64,000 nucleotides of DNA from an uncultured Bacilli bacterium (lineage in GTDB: Bacteria > Bacillota_I > Bacilli_A > ML615J-28 > CAG-313): the NCBI GenBank assembly GCA_934133195.1, contig CAKPAZ010000005.1, forward strand, positions 1 through 64,000, given 5' to 3'. The position numbers and the translations under genes were made by a program. Each line of letters begins with the position of its first letter. The stretch's first letter is position 1. Positions 53,159-62,543 of this stretch are shown piece after piece. The notes beneath the pieces are model-generated. The model searched no databases. It was not told the DNA's origin and worked only from the letters and a program-made list of their open reading frames with translations.

Positions 53159-53665
53159 ATGAAAAAAATGATTTTATGTCTAATAGGTTTAGTTGTCATT
53201 TTAACAGGTTGTTCTTCCAATAGTAAAGATATTATAACTAATCCCATAGATAGTGAATTCTATGAAGATGTGGATATTGTAATTGATATTAAGGGAGCTA
53301 TAATTTTTCCAGGAGTATATACGGTAAAGAAAAATTCTTTATTAAAAGATGTAATTACGGTTGCTGGTGGTTTTACAAGCAATGCTGATATAGAAAAAGT
53401 TAATTTGGTGAAAGAAGTAGAAGCTAATGAAATGATTATCATTCCTTTTAAAGGTAGTTCATCCTCATCAAGTAATCTAATCAACATTAATACCGCAAGC
53501 CTTAAGGAGTTAACACAAATCCCTAAAATTGGTGAAACCAAAGCTAAAGCTATAATAGAGTATCGTGTTAAAAATGGTCCATTTAATAAAATTAGTGACA
53601 TTACGAAAGTATCAGGAATTAGTGAAACAATTTTTAATCAAATTAAAACGCTCATTACGGTATAA
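53159..53665 (+). CDS. comEA: ComEA-like DNA-binding competence lipoprotein
   Basis: Surface DNA receptor for transformation. The 168-residue protein has a signal peptide ending in a lipobox, LTGC (Cys18), an SLBB-type segment (VDIVIDIKGAIIFPGVYTV), a Ser linker, and the C-terminal helix-hairpin-helix pair (ININTASLKELTQIPKIG, SDITKVSGI). Bacillus ComEA uses a membrane helix at this position, so the lipid anchor is unusual. GAGGTGAT precedes the ATG at 53159; a longer frame from 53102 lies in the terminator. comEC overlaps its end. Confidence 0.88.
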   Translation: MKKMILCLIGLVVILTGCSSNSKDIITNPIDSEFYEDVDIVIDIKGAIIFPGVYTVKKNSLLKDVITVAGGFTSNADIEKVNLVKEVEANEMIIIPFKGSSSSSSNLININTASLKELTQIPKIGETKAKAIIEYRVKNGPFNKISDITKVSGISETIFNQIKTLITV

Positions 53666-55826
53666 TGATACTATAAAAAAATGGGCAAAATATATATACA
53701 TTGTTACTCTAAGCATAATTATATTTTTATGGCTTGTTTTTCATTTTAATATTATCTATTTGCTTATACTAATATTCTTTTTACTATTAGTATTCATAAA
53801 CATGTCTTCTTTGTTAATTGTGATTTTTATCTTATATGGGATCATTAGTTTAAATATTTTATTTAGAAAAATAAATTATAATAAAATTCCCTATGATAAT
53901 GTAATTATTGAAGGGATTATAATAAATGTTAAAAAAACAACTAAATCAAATCAAATAATAGTAAGCTCCCGAAATGTTAAATATCAGTATTATGATCCTA
54001 AAAATACATATCAAGTAGGTGACATCATTAGGATTGAAGGTGTTCTAATAAAAGAAAGTAAAAATCATGCTCCAATGTTATTTAATTATCAAGATTATCT
54101 AGAAAAAAACAATATAAGAGGAACAATAAAAATAGAAAAGACTTCATATCTAAAAAAAGGATTTGCATTATATTTAATCAATAGTACATTACAAAACTAC
54201 TTTAATTCGCATTTTCCGCCCCAAACGGCGGGTTTTTTGGAAGCTTTATTAATAGGATATAAAAATAATCTGGGGGAAGAAAATCAAAAGAAAATACAAA
54301 ACATAGGAATTAGTCATCTATTTGTAATATCAGGTCTTCATATGGGAGTATTAGCACTAATAATAAAGAAATTACTATTATTATTAAAAGTACCAGAAAA
54401 ACATCACTTTAAGGTTATTACGCCATTTTTCATTATCTACTACATTATTTCAGCTTTTTCTATTTCCATTTTAAGAGTACTCTTAATATATATATTCAAT
54501 TACTTAAATAAAAAATATTTACAAATGTTTTCCACCTTTAATATTTATAATTTAGTAATACTTTTAATTCTTTTGATTAATCCCTATTATATTAGTTCAT
54601 ATGCTTTTGGCTTAACTTTTATTATTTCAACATCATTGGTTTTAATTAATCCTTTATTAAAACATCAAGGAATTAAAGGCTTTTTCATCAATAATATGAT
54701 AATAAGTTTAAATAGTTTAATTGTAACTTTACCTATTGTCATTACTATAAATCCTCAAATTAACTTTTTATCAATAATATATAATTTATTTTACATTCCT
54801 TTTGTCAGTTATATATTACTTCCATTTAGTATTATTGTATGTTTTTTACCGTTTCTATCTACAGCTTATGCGTTTGTTATTAACATATTTATGTACCTAA
54901 CAACTAAACTTTCAAACATTAGTTTTGGACGCATGACCTTTAGTTCCGTATCCATAACTTTGCCAATTGTTTTTTACTTTTCATATATAATGTTCATTAA
55001 AGATAAACTTCAAAGGAAAAAACATTCTTTAAAATGGCTTGGTTTTATATTAGGAATTGTTTTAATTTGGAATAATACAATTATATTTAAGACAACAGAT
55101 GAAGTAATCTTCTTAGATTTGCCGAAAGGAGAATCCACGTTAATTAGTTCAAAACATAATAAGTGTAATATTTTGATTGATACAGGCGAAAATAGTGGAA
55201 CTGATTTAGAAATTTACTTAAAGAAAAAAGGAATCAAACGAATTGATTATCTTTTCATAAGTCATGGTGATTCAGATCACAATGGGAAGTTAGAAATACT
55301 AATAAAAGAGTTTAAAATCAAAAATGTTGTGATAACACCTTATGATAAAGTCAGTATCAAAAAATGTCAAGATGCAGCGTATAAGGGTAATATTCACTAT
55401 TTCAAAAGAGGAAGTACTTTTAAAAAAGATAATTTAAAAATAAAATGTTTGTACCCCGTAAAAGACACTGGAGATACAAACAATAATAGTATGGTATTAA
55501 AAATTGATTATTTTAATACAACTTTTTTATTCACAGGAGACATCGGTAAAAAGAGTGAAATGGAGTTATTGAAACTAGAAAAGAAATTAAGCATTGACTA
55601 TTTAAAGGTTCCTCATCATGGTTCATTAACTTCAAGTTCTGCTTATTTACAAGAATTACTTGATTATAAATATGCCATCTGCATGAATGGGTACCAAAAT
55701 ACATTTGGTTTTCCCAATAGTATAATAAGAAAGTCATATCAAGATAAAATCTTCTTAGTGACATCCGAAGAATCCAGTATTATCTTAAAGAGAAAACCAT
55801 TAAAAAAAGAATTTGAAATTACATAG
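53622..55826 (+). CDS. comEC: ComEC DNA-uptake channel
   Basis: Imports single-stranded DNA during transformation. An N-terminal helix pair and DUF4131-like segment precede the Competence domain, with GISHLFVISGLHMGVLAL as the signature and about nine membrane helices. A C-terminal metallo-beta-lactamase domain follows (SHGDSDHNG, FTGDIG, VPHHGS). The start is uncertain: the frame opens at 53565, but a GTG at 53622 has AGGA a few bases upstream and is used here (734 residues). It overlaps comEA by 44 bases and ends overlapping convergent cysE by 8. Confidence 0.88.
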   Translation: MKQFLIKLKRSLRYNDTIKKWAKYIYIVTLSIIIFLWLVFHFNIIYLLILIFFLLLVFINMSSLLIVIFILYGIISLNILFRKINYNKIPYDNVIIEGIIINVKKTTKSNQIIVSSRNVKYQYYDPKNTYQVGDIIRIEGVLIKESKNHAPMLFNYQDYLEKNNIRGTIKIEKTSYLKKGFALYLINSTLQNYFNSHFPPQTAGFLEALLIGYKNNLGEENQKKIQNIGISHLFVISGLHMGVLALIIKKLLLLLKVPEKHHFKVITPFFIIYYIISAFSISILRVLLIYIFNYLNKKYLQMFSTFNIYNLVILLILLINPYYISSYAFGLTFIISTSLVLINPLLKHQGIKGFFINNMIISLNSLIVTLPIVITINPQINFLSIIYNLFYIPFVSYILLPFSIIVCFLPFLSTAYAFVINIFMYLTTKLSNISFGRMTFSSVSITLPIVFYFSYIMFIKDKLQRKKHSLKWLGFILGIVLIWNNTIIFKTTDEVIFLDLPKGESTLISSKHNKCNILIDTGENSGTDLEIYLKKKGIKRIDYLFISHGDSDHNGKLEILIKEFKIKNVVITPYDKVSIKKCQDAAYKGNIHYFKRGSTFKKDNLKIKCLYPVKDTGDTNNNSMVLKIDYFNTTFLFTGDIGKKSEMELLKLEKKLSIDYLKVPHHGSLTSSSAYLQELLDYKYAICMNGYQNTFGFPNSIIRKSYQDKIFLVTSEESSIILKRKPLKKEFEIT

Positions 55827-56574
55827 TAATTTTCTTAGTAACTTGAGATATAGTATTAATATTAATCACCATACTATTTTCATCAACCGAGGATGTAATA
55901 GTTGTATTACAACCAATTATACAATTTTTGTGGATAATTGTATTACCACCTAAAATCGTAGCTCCACTATAAATGGTAACATTATCTAAAATCGTAGGAT
56001 GTCGTTTAACTCCCTTTAATTTACTTGAATCTTTGATTGATTTAGTACCTAAAGTAACGCCATGATATATTTTAACATTATTTCCAATAATAGTTGTTTC
56101 GCCAATAACAATGCCTGTACCATGGTCGATAAAGAAGTAATCTCCAATAATTGCTTTTGGATGAATATCAATACCCGTTTTTTCATGGGCATATTCAGTC
56201 ATTAATCTTGGAATAAGTTTAATATTAAGATTAGATAATGCATGAGCAATACGATAAACAAAGATTGTGAAAAAACCAGGATAGGTTAAAATTATTTCTG
56301 ATAAAGAGGTTACAGCAGGATCATTTTTACAAAAAGCTTTTAAATCTTTTTTTAGTTGTTTTTTAATTATCGGAAGAGAAGAGATAAATTGTTTAATCTT
56401 CTCTTCCTTCTTTTTATCACTAATGTTATTTCTTAGAATTCTTTTAATACAATTTATTTTATCAGCGTAATATTTTTCTTTTTTCCCTTTAATCTTTTCA
56501 AAATACGATGGGAATAAAAGACATCTTGTATTAAATAATAAGTGAATAATTTCTTGTTTATTGATAAACTTCAT
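55819..56574 (-). CDS. cysE: Serine O-acetyltransferase
   Basis: Makes O-acetylserine for cysteine synthesis. 251 residues: helical N-terminal SAT domain (about 1-115), then the left-handed beta-helix with HPKAIIGDYFFIDHGTGIVIGE and IYHGVTLG, both carrying active-site His residues. Its ATG overlaps the stop of cysK (TAATG), so the order of transcription is cysK then cysE. The C-terminal Ile residue often used to dock into CysK is not the last residue here (ends in KITM). Confidence 0.94.
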   Translation of the reverse strand: MKFINKQEIIHLLFNTRCLLFPSYFEKIKGKKEKYYADKINCIKRILRNNISDKKKEEKIKQFISSLPIIKKQLKKDLKAFCKNDPAVTSLSEIILTYPGFFTIFVYRIAHALSNLNIKLIPRLMTEYAHEKTGIDIHPKAIIGDYFFIDHGTGIVIGETTIIGNNVKIYHGVTLGTKSIKDSSKLKGVKRHPTILDNVTIYSGATILGGNTIIHKNCIIGCNTTITSSVDENSMVININTISQVTKKITM

Positions 56575-57458
56575 TATTCATCAAACCATTTAGATAAATA
56601 TTTGATTCCATAATCAGGAGATATAAAAAGAATATTCTTATCAACAAGTTTTTTTTCTTCAATCAATTGTTTAACTCCTTGGAAAGCGGCACCAGTAGAA
56701 AAACCACAAAATAAGGCTTCTGATGTTAACAATTCTTCACAACCTTGTTTTGAAGATGCTCTTGAAATATTAAATATAGAATCAATTACTTTTAAGTTAA
56801 GAGTTGAAGGAATAAAACCTGGTCCGATTCCATCAATTACGTTGTTTTCTTTTGGTAAAATACCAATAATTAAAGTCTCAGGACTATGTTCCTTAAAGTA
56901 TTTACCAACTCCAGAAATGGTTCCACCTGTACCAATTCCCATAACTATTCCATCAATATTATTTAGACTTTCAGATATTTCTTTTCCAGTTACTTCATAA
57001 TGAGCAAGAGGATTGTTCATATTTTCAAATTGAGAAGGGATAAAGTAATTATCCATTGTACTAGTCATTTCTTTTAATTTTTCAAGACAACCTTTCATTC
57101 CATATTTTTTATCAGTTAAAATTACTGTAGCATGATAAGCTTTAAGTAATAGTACTCGCTCATTACTTACATTATTTGGCATAATAATTATTAATGGTAA
57201 ATTATAATATAAACATACTCCCGCAAGTCCAATCCCTGTGTTTCCGCTAGTGGCTTCAATAATTGTAGTACCTTGTTTAATTAAACCTTCATTAAAGGCT
57301 GTAGTAATTATTTTTTTAGCTATTCGATCTTTAATACTTCCAAAAGGATTTACACCTTCTAATTTAACATATATATTATTATGATATTTTTCACTTAATT
57401 TTTTCAAATGAACAATTGGTGTTTCCCCAATTAAATCTAAAATATTATTCTTTATCAT
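56574..57458 (-). CDS. cysK: Cysteine synthase (O-acetylserine sulfhydrylase)
   Basis: PLP enzyme of 294 residues that turns O-acetylserine and sulfide into cysteine. PLP lysine is in NPFGSIKDR (Lys43), with EATSGNTGIG and GTGGTISG for substrate and phosphate binding. AGGAGG precedes the ATG. Its upstream gap is only about 90 bases and shared with the divergent HD gene; no T-box or S-box leader is visible. Confidence 0.94.
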   Translation of the reverse strand: MIKNNILDLIGETPIVHLKKLSEKYHNNIYVKLEGVNPFGSIKDRIAKKIITTAFNEGLIKQGTTIIEATSGNTGIGLAGVCLYYNLPLIIIMPNNVSNERVLLLKAYHATVILTDKKYGMKGCLEKLKEMTSTMDNYFIPSQFENMNNPLAHYEVTGKEISESLNNIDGIVMGIGTGGTISGVGKYFKEHSPETLIIGILPKENNVIDGIGPGFIPSTLNLKVIDSIFNISRASSKQGCEELLTSEALFCGFSTGAAFQGVKQLIEEKKLVDKNILFISPDYGIKYLSKWFDE

Positions 57459-57511
57459 ATTTCCTCCTAAAACATCTTATCTTATTTATATGCTTTTAAA
57501 AGAAAAAGTGT

Positions 57512-57517
57512 TATAAT
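57512..57517 (+). promoter_or_regulatory. Extended -10 of the HD-domain gene
   Basis: TGTTATAAT with no good -35 at the usual distance; AGGAGG of the gene follows about 15 bases downstream. Confidence 0.5.
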
Positions 57518-57546
57518 ATAAGTGACCAAAAAAGGAGGAAACCTAA

Positions 57547-58206
57547 ATGCAAACATATGAAGAAATAAAAAAGAACCCTAAAATACTTGCATATATTAAT
57601 CAAGCTGATGCTTCCTTAAAAGCCCTAGGATATACTGAACACCACATAGCTCATGCTACACTTGTTGCGACAAGAGTTGAATATATTTTAAAAACTTTAT
57701 GTTTTGATGAAAGAATGATTGAACTTGGAAAAATTGCGGGATTTTTACATGATATTGGAAATCTTGTAAATAGAGTTGATCACAGCCAAAGTGGAGCCAT
57801 CTTAGCTTTTCGTATCTTAGATGAACTAGGATTTGAAGCTGATGATATTGCTTTAATTGTATCAGCGATAGGAAATCATGATGAAGGAACAGGCGTCCCT
57901 GTAAGTCCTTTAGCCGCAGCCTTGATTATTGCTGACAAATCAGATGTTAGAAGATCAAGAGTTAGAAATAATGATACTACAACCTTTGATATTCATGATC
58001 GAGTTAATTATTCGGTTACAAAATCAGAATTAAAAATTAATGAGGCTCATACTATTATAAAGCTTAAGTTATTTGTTGATACACATTATAGTTCAGTTAT
58101 GGACTACTTTGAAATATTCATGAGCAGAATGATTCTTTGTCGTAAAGCCGCTCAAACTCTAAACCTTGAGTTTAAAATGATGTTTAATGAACAACAAATG
58201 ATTTAA
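57547..58206 (+). CDS. HD-domain phosphohydrolase
   Basis: 219-residue metal-dependent phosphohydrolase. Ligand series: HHIAHATLV, FLHDIGN (the HD pair), GNHDEG and ALIIADKSD, giving a complete single HD domain with a C-terminal helical and strand tail. GGAGG precedes the ATG. Substrate not evident; nucleotides or a signalling phosphodiester are typical. Divergent from cysK. Confidence 0.85.
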   Translation: MQTYEEIKKNPKILAYINQADASLKALGYTEHHIAHATLVATRVEYILKTLCFDERMIELGKIAGFLHDIGNLVNRVDHSQSGAILAFRILDELGFEADDIALIVSAIGNHDEGTGVPVSPLAAALIIADKSDVRRSRVRNNDTTTFDIHDRVNYSVTKSELKINEAHTIIKLKLFVDTHYSSVMDYFEIFMSRMILCRKAAQTLNLEFKMMFNEQQMI

Positions 58207-58265
58207 TCAACAAAAGTAATTTGTAAGCATTTAATATTTAAAAAGGCAATATAATTTCATTTTAC

Positions 58266-58294
58266 TTTACTAATTTAAAAAAATATGATATAAT
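58266..58294 (+). promoter_or_regulatory. Promoter of rpsT
   Basis: TTTACT (58266-58271), a 17-base spacer, TATAAT (58289-58294) with an extended TGA. Confidence 0.85.
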
Positions 58295-58324
58295 AAATGC
58301 GTTATTTTCTTTGGAGGTGTAGCA

Positions 58325-58588
58325 ATGGCAAACATTAAACAACAAAAGAAACGTGATATTACTAACAACAAAAAAAGACTTTTAAATGCTTCATTTAAAT
58401 CATCTTTAAAAACAGCAATTAAAGCTTTTGAAACTGCAGTAGCATCTGGCAATAAAGCACAAGCTCAAGAAGCTTTCAACTTTGCTTGCAAAAAATTAGA
58501 CAAAGCAGTAGTTAAAGGTGTTTATCACAAGAATAATGTTGCTAGACAAAAATCAAGTTTAGCAAAAGCCTTAAATCAAATGGCATAA
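58325..58588 (+). CDS. rpsT: Ribosomal protein S20
   Basis: 30S protein of 87 residues that binds 16S rRNA helix 44. Lys-rich, all helical, starting MANIKQQKKRD with RNKRLLNASFKSSLKT-like early part and KGVYHKNNVARQKSSLAK at the end. TTGGAGGTG precedes the ATG. Own promoter and terminator, as usual for rpsT. Confidence 0.97.
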   Translation: MANIKQQKKRDITNNKKRLLNASFKSSLKTAIKAFETAVASGNKAQAQEAFNFACKKLDKAVVKGVYHKNNVARQKSSLAKALNQMA

Positions 58589-58600
58589 TTAAATAGAAAT

Positions 58601-58622
58601 CGGACGAAAACGTCCGTTTTTT
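58601..58622 (+). terminator. Terminator of rpsT
   Basis: CGGACG/CGTCCG around AAAA, then six T. Confidence 0.95.
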
Positions 58623-58686
58623 CTTTCTAAAAATTAACTAAAACGTTTTTAATTGCTAGTTTTAAGTTATATTTTAAAAAAATTGT

Positions 58687-58692
58687 TATAAT
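58687..58692 (+). promoter_or_regulatory. Extended -10 upstream of the ABC pair
   Basis: TGTTATAAT with no convincing -35; start would fall shortly before AAAAGGAG of the first ABC gene. Confidence 0.5.
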
Positions 58693-58719
58693 AATTATTA
58701 ATAGAAAAGGAGTGATAAT

Positions 58720-60447
58720 GTGATTAAAACTCTCGCAAAAAGTATTCGTGAGTATAAAAAAGCCACAATTCTTACCCCAATTATAGTATTCTTTGAGGTT
58801 GTCTTAGAATGTATAATTCCTTTTATAGTAGCTATGTTAATTGATAATATAGAGAAAGGATGTGGCTTAAACGTAATTTTAATGTATGGTGGAATTCTAA
58901 CACTTATGGCTATTCTTTCTTTAACATGTGGTGCCTTCGCCGGTAAATTCTGCGCTAATGCTTCATGTGGTTTTGCAAAAAACTTAAGAAAGGATATGTT
59001 TGAAAAAATACAAACATATGCTTTTGAAAATATTGATAAATTTCAAGCAGCATCATTAGTTACAAGACTAACAACTGATGTAACATATGTACAATGGTCA
59101 TTTATGACAATTATCCGTACGGCTATAAGAAGTCCATTTATGCTAATATTCTCATTTATTATGGGATTTGTTATGGGTGGACCAATAGCTTTTGTATATG
59201 TGTTTGTTATTCCAATTCTAACTTTTGGATTATTCTTAATAGCTAAAAAGGCTATGCCTATTTTTAGAAGAGTATTTAAAAAATATGATAACTTAAATAA
59301 TTCAGTTCAAGAAAACGTAAAAAATATGCGTGTTGTAAAATCTTTCGTTCGTGAAGATTACGAAATTCACAAATTTGATTTAGCCGCAACTGATGTTTGT
59401 GCTGACTTTACAAAGGCGGAACGTATCCTTGCTTGGAATAATCCAATAATGCAATTTTGTTTATACACTATTATGATTGTTATTCTTTCATTTGGTTCAT
59501 ATATAGTAATTAGCAGTGCCGGTCTAAAGGTAAGTGTTAGCCAAATATCTGCCCTTCTTACTTATGGATTTCAAATACTAATGAGTCTTATGATGATTTC
59601 TATGATATATGTTATGATTACGATGTCAATTGAATCAGCTGAAAGAATATATGAAGTTTTAAGTGAAGAAACAACATTAAAGAGTCCAGAAAATCCAATA
59701 TTTGAAATAAAAGATGGTTCAATTGATTTTGAAAATGTCGAGTTTAAATATGGAAGTAGTAAAACAATTCTAAGCAACGTAAATCTACATATTTCTTCTG
59801 GGGAAACCATTGGTATTATTGGTGGTACTGGAAGTGCTAAAACAACTTTAATTCAGTTAATTTCAAGATTATATGATGTAACAGATGGATCAGTTAAAGT
59901 TGGTGGTGTGGATGTACGTGATTATGATTTATTTACTTTAAGAGATCAAGTCGCTGTAGTGCTTCAAAAAAATATTTTATTTAGTGGTACAATTATTGAA
60001 AACCTTCGTTGGGGTAAACAAGATGCCACAATTGATGAAATGATTCACGCCTGCAAGCTTGCTCAAGCTGATGATTTTATTAGAAGCTTCCCAGATGGAT
60101 ATAATACATACATTGAACAAGGTGGAGCCAATGTTTCAGGTGGTCAAAAACAAAGATTGTGTATCGCAAGAGCACTATTAAAAAATCCAAAAATTATTAT
60201 TTTTGATGATTCAACTAGTGCAGTAGATACTAAAACAGATGCTTTAATCAGAAAAGGCTTAAAAGAATATATTCCAGATACTACTAAAATAATAATTGCC
60301 CAAAGAGTTGCAAGCGTAGAAGATGCTGATAGAATAATCGTTCTTAATAATGGTGAAATTTGTGGAATTGGTACTCATGATGAATTGTTGAAAACTAACA
60401 CAATTTATAAAGAAGTATATGAATCACAAAATAAGGTAGGTGAGTAA
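58720..60447 (+). CDS. Heterodimeric ABC exporter, subunit with degenerate site
   Basis: 575 residues: six membrane helices then a nucleotide-binding domain. Walker A reads GGTGSAKTT (Ala for the usual Gly), the residue after Walker B is Asp instead of the catalytic Glu (FDDSTS), and the switch His is Gln (IAQRVAS); the signature VSGGQKQR is normal. This is the pattern of the non-hydrolysing site in BmrCD/TM287-288-type exporters. GTG start with AAAAGGAGTGAT upstream. Ends next to its partner gene. Substrate likely drug or lipid. Confidence 0.9.
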   Translation: MIKTLAKSIREYKKATILTPIIVFFEVVLECIIPFIVAMLIDNIEKGCGLNVILMYGGILTLMAILSLTCGAFAGKFCANASCGFAKNLRKDMFEKIQTYAFENIDKFQAASLVTRLTTDVTYVQWSFMTIIRTAIRSPFMLIFSFIMGFVMGGPIAFVYVFVIPILTFGLFLIAKKAMPIFRRVFKKYDNLNNSVQENVKNMRVVKSFVREDYEIHKFDLAATDVCADFTKAERILAWNNPIMQFCLYTIMIVILSFGSYIVISSAGLKVSVSQISALLTYGFQILMSLMMISMIYVMITMSIESAERIYEVLSEETTLKSPENPIFEIKDGSIDFENVEFKYGSSKTILSNVNLHISSGETIGIIGGTGSAKTTLIQLISRLYDVTDGSVKVGGVDVRDYDLFTLRDQVAVVLQKNILFSGTIIENLRWGKQDATIDEMIHACKLAQADDFIRSFPDGYNTYIEQGGANVSGGQKQRLCIARALLKNPKIIIFDDSTSAVDTKTDALIRKGLKEYIPDTTKIIIAQRVASVEDADRIIVLNNGEICGIGTHDELLKTNTIYKEVYESQNKVGE

Positions 60448-60448
60448 G

Positions 60449-62455
60449 ATGACTTGGATAGTATTACTTGTTGTAGTTCCTACATTGATCTTACTTGGTA
60501 CAATACTTGTTTATTCAATTATTAAAATGAGTAAGTCATCAAATAAAAATACTGTTGTAAAAGAAAAAACTCCTCATCAAAAGAAAAAAGGAGTTATGGG
60601 AAGAATATTAAAAGAATTATTTAAAGCTTATCCTACCCTTTTACCAATTACAATTGTTTTTATTGTAATAAATGCTATCGTTAGTGCAGTTCCATCAATT
60701 TTCATGCAAAAAGTAATTAGCATTATGGAAACAAGCTATAAAGCAGGTGATTGGAATAGTGTTTCTGGTTCAATAATAAAACTAGTTATAATTCTTGCGG
60801 TACTATATATAATTTCTCTTATTGCGGGAATTGTTTACAATCAATTACTCGCTATAATAACTCAAGGTTTCTTAAAGAAAATGCGTGCTAAAATGTTTGA
60901 TCATATGCAAACATTACCAATCAAATATTTTGATACTCACAGTCATGGTGATATTATGAGTTATTATACTAATGATATTGATACCTTAAGACAATTGATA
61001 TCACAAAGTATTCCTCAATTATTGATATCTGGTATTATTGTTGTTGCGGTATTATTTATTATGTTATATTATAGCTTCATTTTAACTCTTGTTGTTATTG
61101 TAGGTGTTATATTAATATTAATCGCAACAAAAATCATTGGTGGAAGAAGTGCTAGATACTTTATAGCTCAACAAAAAGCTATCGCTCAAACTGAAGGTTA
61201 CATTGAAGAAATAATGAATGGACAAAAGGTAGTAAAAGTATTTAATCATGAAGAAAAAACAATGGAAGAGTTTAATAAAATAAATGAAGTATTGTTTGAT
61301 GAATCAAATAAAGCAAATACTTTCGCGAACATGTTAATGCCGGTTTTACATAATATTGGTAATATTTTATATGTAATTGTTGCCTTTGTTGGTGGTGTGT
61401 TATTAATAAACAATGTTACTAATCCAAGCTTTTCTCATATGGCAATGGGAATAAGTATTGTTATTCCTTTCTTAAATATGACAAAACAATTTACAGGTAA
61501 TATCAGTCAAGTATCAGGCCAAGTAAACTCAGTAGTAATGGGTATGGCTGGAGCAAGACGTATCTTCGATCTTCTAGATGAAGAATCAGAAGTAGACAAT
61601 GGATATGTAACGCTTGTAAATGCGAAGATGGAAAATGGAGAAATCGTTGAAACAAAGGAACGTACTGGTATGTGGGCATGGCGTCATCCTCATCAAGATG
61701 GTACGGTAACATATACAAAACTTTTAGGTGATGTTCAAATGTATGATGTAGACTTTGGTTATGAAGAAAATAAAATTGTTCTTCATGATGTAACGCTATA
61801 TGCAAACCCTGGTCAAAAGATTGCCTTTGTTGGTGCTACAGGTGCTGGAAAAACAACAATCACTAACTTAATTAATCGTTTCTATGATATCGCTGATGGT
61901 AAAATTAGATATGATGGAATTAACATAAATAAGATTAAAAAGGCAGATCTTCGTCATTCTCTTGGAATCGTATTACAAGATACTAACCTATTTACAGGTA
62001 CTGTTCTTGATAACATTCGTTATGGAAAATTAGATGCAACCGATCAAGAATGTATTGATGCGGCAATCTTAGCTGGTGCTGATGAATTTATCAATAAGAT
62101 GGCTGATGGTTATAATACTTATTTAACAAATAATGGTTCTAATCTTTCTCAAGGCCAACGCCAATTAATTGCTATCGCTAGAGCTGCTGTCGCAAACCCA
62201 CCAGTAATGATTCTTGATGAAGCAACATCATCAATTGATACAAGAACAGAAGCCATTGTTCAAAAAGGTATGGATGCTTTAATGAAAGGAAGAACTGTCT
62301 TTGTTATAGCTCACCGTCTTTCAACAATTAGAAATGCTGATGTTATAATGGTTCTAGATCATGGAAGAATCATTGAAAGAGGTACACACCAACAATTACT
62401 TGAAAATAAAGGTGAGTATTATCAATTGTATACTGGTGCATTTGAATTAGAATAA
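60449..62455 (+). CDS. Heterodimeric ABC exporter, catalytic subunit
   Basis: 668 residues. An extra N-terminal membrane helix (about 4-26) and basic linker precede the usual six-helix core. The nucleotide-binding domain is canonical: GATGAGKTT, LSQGQRQL, LDEATSSID with catalytic Glu, and AHRLST. Between core and motor there is an insert of about 40 residues with Trp-Ala-Trp-Arg-His. AGGTGAGTAAG precedes the ATG at 60449, one base after the stop of the partner gene; a GTG nine bases earlier is inside the site. Confidence 0.9.
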   Translation: MTWIVLLVVVPTLILLGTILVYSIIKMSKSSNKNTVVKEKTPHQKKKGVMGRILKELFKAYPTLLPITIVFIVINAIVSAVPSIFMQKVISIMETSYKAGDWNSVSGSIIKLVIILAVLYIISLIAGIVYNQLLAIITQGFLKKMRAKMFDHMQTLPIKYFDTHSHGDIMSYYTNDIDTLRQLISQSIPQLLISGIIVVAVLFIMLYYSFILTLVVIVGVILILIATKIIGGRSARYFIAQQKAIAQTEGYIEEIMNGQKVVKVFNHEEKTMEEFNKINEVLFDESNKANTFANMLMPVLHNIGNILYVIVAFVGGVLLINNVTNPSFSHMAMGISIVIPFLNMTKQFTGNISQVSGQVNSVVMGMAGARRIFDLLDEESEVDNGYVTLVNAKMENGEIVETKERTGMWAWRHPHQDGTVTYTKLLGDVQMYDVDFGYEENKIVLHDVTLYANPGQKIAFVGATGAGKTTITNLINRFYDIADGKIRYDGININKIKKADLRHSLGIVLQDTNLFTGTVLDNIRYGKLDATDQECIDAAILAGADEFINKMADGYNTYLTNNGSNLSQGQRQLIAIARAAVANPPVMILDEATSSIDTRTEAIVQKGMDALMKGRTVFVIAHRLSTIRNADVIMVLDHGRIIERGTHQQLLENKGEYYQLYTGAFELE

Positions 62456-62460
62456 AAAAT

Positions 62461-62509
62461 AAAGATAGAAAATGTTGATGTAAATCATCTTCAATTTCTA
62501 TCTTTTTTT
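62461..62509 (+). terminator. Terminator of the ABC exporter operon
   Basis: AAAGATAGAAA and TTTCTATCTTT arms with an inner GATG/CATC pair; T-run at the end. Confidence 0.88.
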
Positions 62510-62543
62510 GTATTTTAATGGTAATTCAACAAATAATATTAAT

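Noticed and set aside
57459..57546. T-box or S-box in front of cysK
   Set aside because: The gap is under 90 bases and shared with a divergent gene; no T-box sequence or terminator hairpin is present.
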